From: Acidimicrobiia bacterium
GTDB taxonomy: Bacteria; Actinomycetota; Acidimicrobiia; Spongiisociales; JAHEDJ01
DNA length: 61,365 nucleotides
Direction: 5' to 3'
NCBI GenBank assembly: GCA_029210695.1
Contig: JARGFH010000020.1
Location: 1-61,365, forward strand
Both the position numbers and the translations under genes were made by a program. This document shows positions 58,873 through 61,365 of the stretch, piece after piece; position 1 is the stretch's first letter, and each line of letters starts with the position of its first letter. Under the pieces are notes generated by a model. That model worked only from the letters and a program-made list of their open reading frames with translations. It was not told where the DNA came from and did not search any database.

Positions 58873-60987
58873 ATGAGTCGATTTCGACACACACGCCTGG
58901 TTGTGCTTGTCGCCCTGCTGATGGTCTTGGCGGCCTGCACGAGCAGCGCCGACGACACCACCACCACTACGGGTGCGGAAGGGGCAACACCAACCACAGC
59001 TCCGCCGGCCGGCGAGCCGGTGGAATCCGAGCTCGTGGTTCCGTTCCTGGCCGCCTGGGTCGGATCTGGTCACAACAACGACACGGCTGAAGCGTTCGTG
59101 CACTGGAACGAGGACGACCCCCAGCTCATTCCGACCAGTTGCGCGAAGTGCCACAGCACCCCCGGTCACCTCGACTTCCTCGGAGCAGACGGCAGCCCGT
59201 TCGGCAGCGTTGAAGCCGACGCGGCGATCGGGACCACAATCCAATGCGAGGCGTGCCACAACGATGTCACGATTTCTCTGGACAGCGTCGTGATGCCGTC
59301 GGGCCTCGAGCTCACCGGCCTCGGCGACGAATCCCGTTGCATGAACTGCCACCAGGGCCGTGAGTCCAAGATCAGCGTGGACGCTTCGATCACCGAAGCG
59401 GGCGTCGAAGAGGACACCGTCTCCGAAGACCTGGGTTTCCGAAACATCCACTACTTCGCGGCCGCCGCCACCAAATACGGCACCGAAGCCAAGGGTGGTT
59501 ATGAGTACGAGGGCAAGACCTACGATGCGTTCTTCGTCCACGTCGAGGGATACTCGACCTGTATTCAGTGCCACGATCCCCACACGCTGGAACTGAAGAT
59601 CGCCGAATGCTCGACGTGCCACACCGGTGTCGCCACGATCGAGGATCTCCGCGATGTCCGCATGCCGGGATCACTCGTCGACTTCGACGGAGACGGCGAC
59701 CTCGAAGAGGGCATCTACTACGAACTCGAGGGCGTGCGGGAGCTGCTGCTTCAGGCCATTGAGGCCTACGCCTCCGAGGTGGCGGGAACCGGCATCACCT
59801 ACGACGCCAATGCCTACCCGTACTTCTTCGATGAGGCCGGCGAGCGATTCGCCGCCTGGACCCCGCGCCTCCTCAAAGCCGCGTACAACTATCAGGTTTC
59901 CCTCAAGGACCCGGGAGCGTTCGCCCACGGCGGCAAGTACATCCTGGAGTTGATGTACGACTCGATCGAGAACCTCAACGAAGCCATCTCGTCGCCCATC
60001 GACATGACGGCGATGCACCGCATCGACCACGGGCACTTCGCCGGGTCTGAGGAAGCCTTCCGACACTGGGACGAGGACGGCGCAGTGCCTGCATCTTGTT
60101 CGCGCTGCCACTCCACGGAGGGCCTGCCGCTGTACCTGCAGGAAGGCGTGACGATCACCCAGCCGACTTCCAACGGGTTCAACTGCTCGACGTGCCACGA
60201 CAGCACGAGCGAGTGGACCCGGTATGAAGTGCTCGACGTCACCTTCCCGAGCGGAGCAACAGTCGACAGCGGCGACGCCAACACCAACCTCTGCATGAGC
60301 TGCCATCAGGGCCGTGAGTCTGGTTCCAGCGTTGATCGCCGAATCGGCGACACGGGGCCCGACTCGGTCAGCGACGCACTGGGATTTGTCAACGTGCACT
60401 ACCTGCCGGCGGGTGCCACCCTTTTCGGTAGCGAAGCTGCGGGTGGCTACCAGTACGCCGGACAGACGTATGCCGGAGCCAACGACCACCCGATCGCCAC
60501 GTGCACGGGTTGCCACAGTTCCCACACGCTCCAGGTTCAGGTTGAGGCCTGCGGAGGTTGCCATCAGGGGACGAACTCCGAAGAGGACCTGAAGGACATC
60601 CGGATCACTGCCGGCGACTTCGATGGTGACGGCGACGAGGCCGAGGGCATCGCCGATGAAATCACCACGATGCGCGAAGCGCTGCTGACGGCGATGCAGG
60701 CGTATGCCTCCTCGACAGAGGGCCTTCAGCCGATCGTGTACGACGCCCACGCCTATCCGTACTTCTTTACCGACCTCAACGGTGACGGAAGCGCAAGCCC
60801 CGACGAGGCGAACTTCGGCAACCAGTACGCCACCTGGACGCCGCGCCTGCTTAGGGCTGCCTACAACTACCAGTACGCAACGAAGGACCCGGGCGGCTTC
60901 GCCCACAACCCGGCCTACGTGCTCGAGTTGCTATACGACTCACTGGCGGACATCGGCGCCGACGTGACGGGATTGACCAGGCCGTAG
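58873..60987 (+). CDS. Decahaem lipoprotein cytochrome with internal duplication
   Basis: A 704-aa lipoprotein (lipobox LAAC, C22; Thr-rich linker to about 45) with ten CXXCH motifs. Two homologous halves of about 325 residues each carry five: CAKCH, CEACH, CMNCH, CIQCH, CSTCH, then CSRCH, CSTCH, CMSCH, CTGCH, CGGCH. Paired landmarks include CHQGRESK/CHQGRESG, GFRNIHYFAA/GFVNVHYLPA, FDGDGD in both, and AWTPRLLKAAYNY/TWTPRLLRAAYNY. ATG 58873 follows GGGGAGGAAGC; an in-frame ATG 39 bases earlier is less likely. Being lipid-anchored outside the membrane, it is a candidate extracellular electron-transfer or reductase cytochrome; no substrate can be read from sequence. Confidence 0.92.
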   Translation: MSRFRHTRLVVLVALLMVLAACTSSADDTTTTTGAEGATPTTAPPAGEPVESELVVPFLAAWVGSGHNNDTAEAFVHWNEDDPQLIPTSCAKCHSTPGHLDFLGADGSPFGSVEADAAIGTTIQCEACHNDVTISLDSVVMPSGLELTGLGDESRCMNCHQGRESKISVDASITEAGVEEDTVSEDLGFRNIHYFAAAATKYGTEAKGGYEYEGKTYDAFFVHVEGYSTCIQCHDPHTLELKIAECSTCHTGVATIEDLRDVRMPGSLVDFDGDGDLEEGIYYELEGVRELLLQAIEAYASEVAGTGITYDANAYPYFFDEAGERFAAWTPRLLKAAYNYQVSLKDPGAFAHGGKYILELMYDSIENLNEAISSPIDMTAMHRIDHGHFAGSEEAFRHWDEDGAVPASCSRCHSTEGLPLYLQEGVTITQPTSNGFNCSTCHDSTSEWTRYEVLDVTFPSGATVDSGDANTNLCMSCHQGRESGSSVDRRIGDTGPDSVSDALGFVNVHYLPAGATLFGSEAAGGYQYAGQTYAGANDHPIATCTGCHSSHTLQVQVEACGGCHQGTNSEEDLKDIRITAGDFDGDGDEAEGIADEITTMREALLTAMQAYASSTEGLQPIVYDAHAYPYFFTDLNGDGSASPDEANFGNQYATWTPRLLRAAYNYQYATKDPGGFAHNPAYVLELLYDSLADIGADVTGLTRP

Positions 60988-60993
60988 CGACAA

Positions 60994-61027
60994 GGGGGGC
61001 CGGGCACACACCCGGCCCCCTCATTTT
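60994..61027 (+). terminator. Terminator after the decahaem gene
   Basis: A perfect 10-bp all-GC inverted repeat (60995-61004 and 61011-61020) around the loop CACACA, followed by TCATTTT. It lies directly after the decahaem gene and marks the end of the electron-transfer region. Confidence 0.78.
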
Positions 61028-61162
61028 CACCCGTTCTTGCGTCACTTTGGGGCGGTGGTTTCAAGGGTTGGCCGCGACGAGTTTGTTTAGTTGTTCGGCT
61101 GGGGTTTCTGAATCGCCCTGGGTTTCTTGGAGACTCTTTACCTTGGAAGCGAGGATGGAGTT

Positions 61163-61342
61163 ATGTCAAAGAAACTGCAGGCGCCGACGAACCGTCGGTA
61201 TACCCGGGAGCAGAAGGATCAGGCGGTGCGTCTGGTCCGGAAGTTGCGGGCAGAGACGGGTGAGCGGTATGGGGCGGTGAAGCGTGTCCCCTCTGTGTCA
61301 ACGTTTCGTGAGACGGGTCGTGTAGGTGTATCACTGTGTTGA
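61163..61342 (+). pseudogene. Truncated IS3-family OrfA
   Basis: From ATG 61163 the frame reads as an IS3 OrfA N-terminus (YTREQKDQAVRLVRKL and ETGERYGAVKRV) with the start of its HTH. After about 61286 the similarity stops and the frame runs into unrelated codons (PSVSTFRETG) to a stop at 61342. A full OrfA has about 100 residues, so this copy is broken, probably by another insertion. Confidence 0.65.
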
Positions 61343-61365
61343 GAGGGCGGGATGGGAGAATCCCT
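61287..61365. mobile_element. Possible start of a second insertion sequence
   Basis: The sequence that cuts OrfA (CTCTGTGTCAACGTTTCG and following) has the look of the left end and leader of an IS256-like element; the window ends before any transposase. The assignment is from memory of typical leaders and is weak. Confidence 0.3.

Noticed and set aside
1-61365. tRNA and rRNA genes
   Set aside because: Every gap was read for CCA-type ends, T-loop (GGTTCGAATCC-like) and rRNA signatures; none was found.

Overview
The window looks like chromosomal DNA of a high-GC Gram-positive-type bacterium, most likely Actinomycetota and possibly near Acidimicrobiia. The hints are the clpS-DUF2017 pair, an XRE regulator followed by an HbhA-like Lys/Ala/Pro-tailed protein, DUF4389 and DUF4332 proteins, frequent GTG starts, 4-nt stop/start overlaps, and many TANNNT boxes 6-8 nt before start codons, as expected for leaderless mRNAs. 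This placement is inference; no rRNA or tRNA gene was found. Both window edges carry fragments that look like insertion sequences.

Layout. 1-4.3 kb: caa3 cytochrome oxidase operon (ctaC-D-E-F). 4.4-13.5 kb: housekeeping and unknown genes (membrane protein, PfkB kinase, penicillin-acylase family hydrolase, DUF4389, alpha/beta hydrolase, 2Fe-2S ferredoxin, MFS exporter). 13.6-14.6 kb: selD, whose true N-terminus runs through an in-frame UGA at the catalytic position, so it is probably a selenoprotein. 14.7-23.6 kb: ECF-like sigma factor with coupled membrane partner, EamA permease, greA, mgtE, a REC-GGEEF-HD-GYP protein, an M23 peptidase and a class IV aminotransferase. 23.7-35.3 kb: nadE, glnE, an M20 amidohydrolase, an aromatic operon (aroF-tyrA), an SDR with a fused acyltransferase, and the XRE/HbhA-like pair. 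35.4-42.8 kb: DUF4332, mocA-like, xdhC, M15 peptidase, an RNA methyltransferase, DUF2017, clpS, an excisionase-type HTH, and a MinD/CpaE-like ATPase reached through a 20-bp tandem repeat.

42.9-61 kb is a dedicated electron-transfer region. Two Rieske/cytochrome b complexes lie in tandem. The first has a subunit IV fused to eight CXXCH haem motifs. The second starts with a GltD-like flavin/Fe-S protein, has an altered PEWY motif and ends with a monohaem cytochrome. A complete System I cytochrome c maturation set follows as two divergent operons (ccmABCDE and ccmF-H-I-G). A pentahaem membrane cytochrome and a decahaem lipoprotein made of two homologous pentahaem halves close the region. With the haem on CtaC the window encodes 25 CXXCH motifs, and the ccm genes would supply the haem ligation they need. 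The likely theme is menaquinol oxidation with electrons leaving through caa3 oxidase and/or a surface multihaem pathway; this is inference.

Intergenic DNA holds recurring low-complexity word families, a 43-bp direct repeat pair, a CRP-like palindrome, and a 20-bp repeat that forms a chain of seven overlapping seven-codon mini-ORFs.
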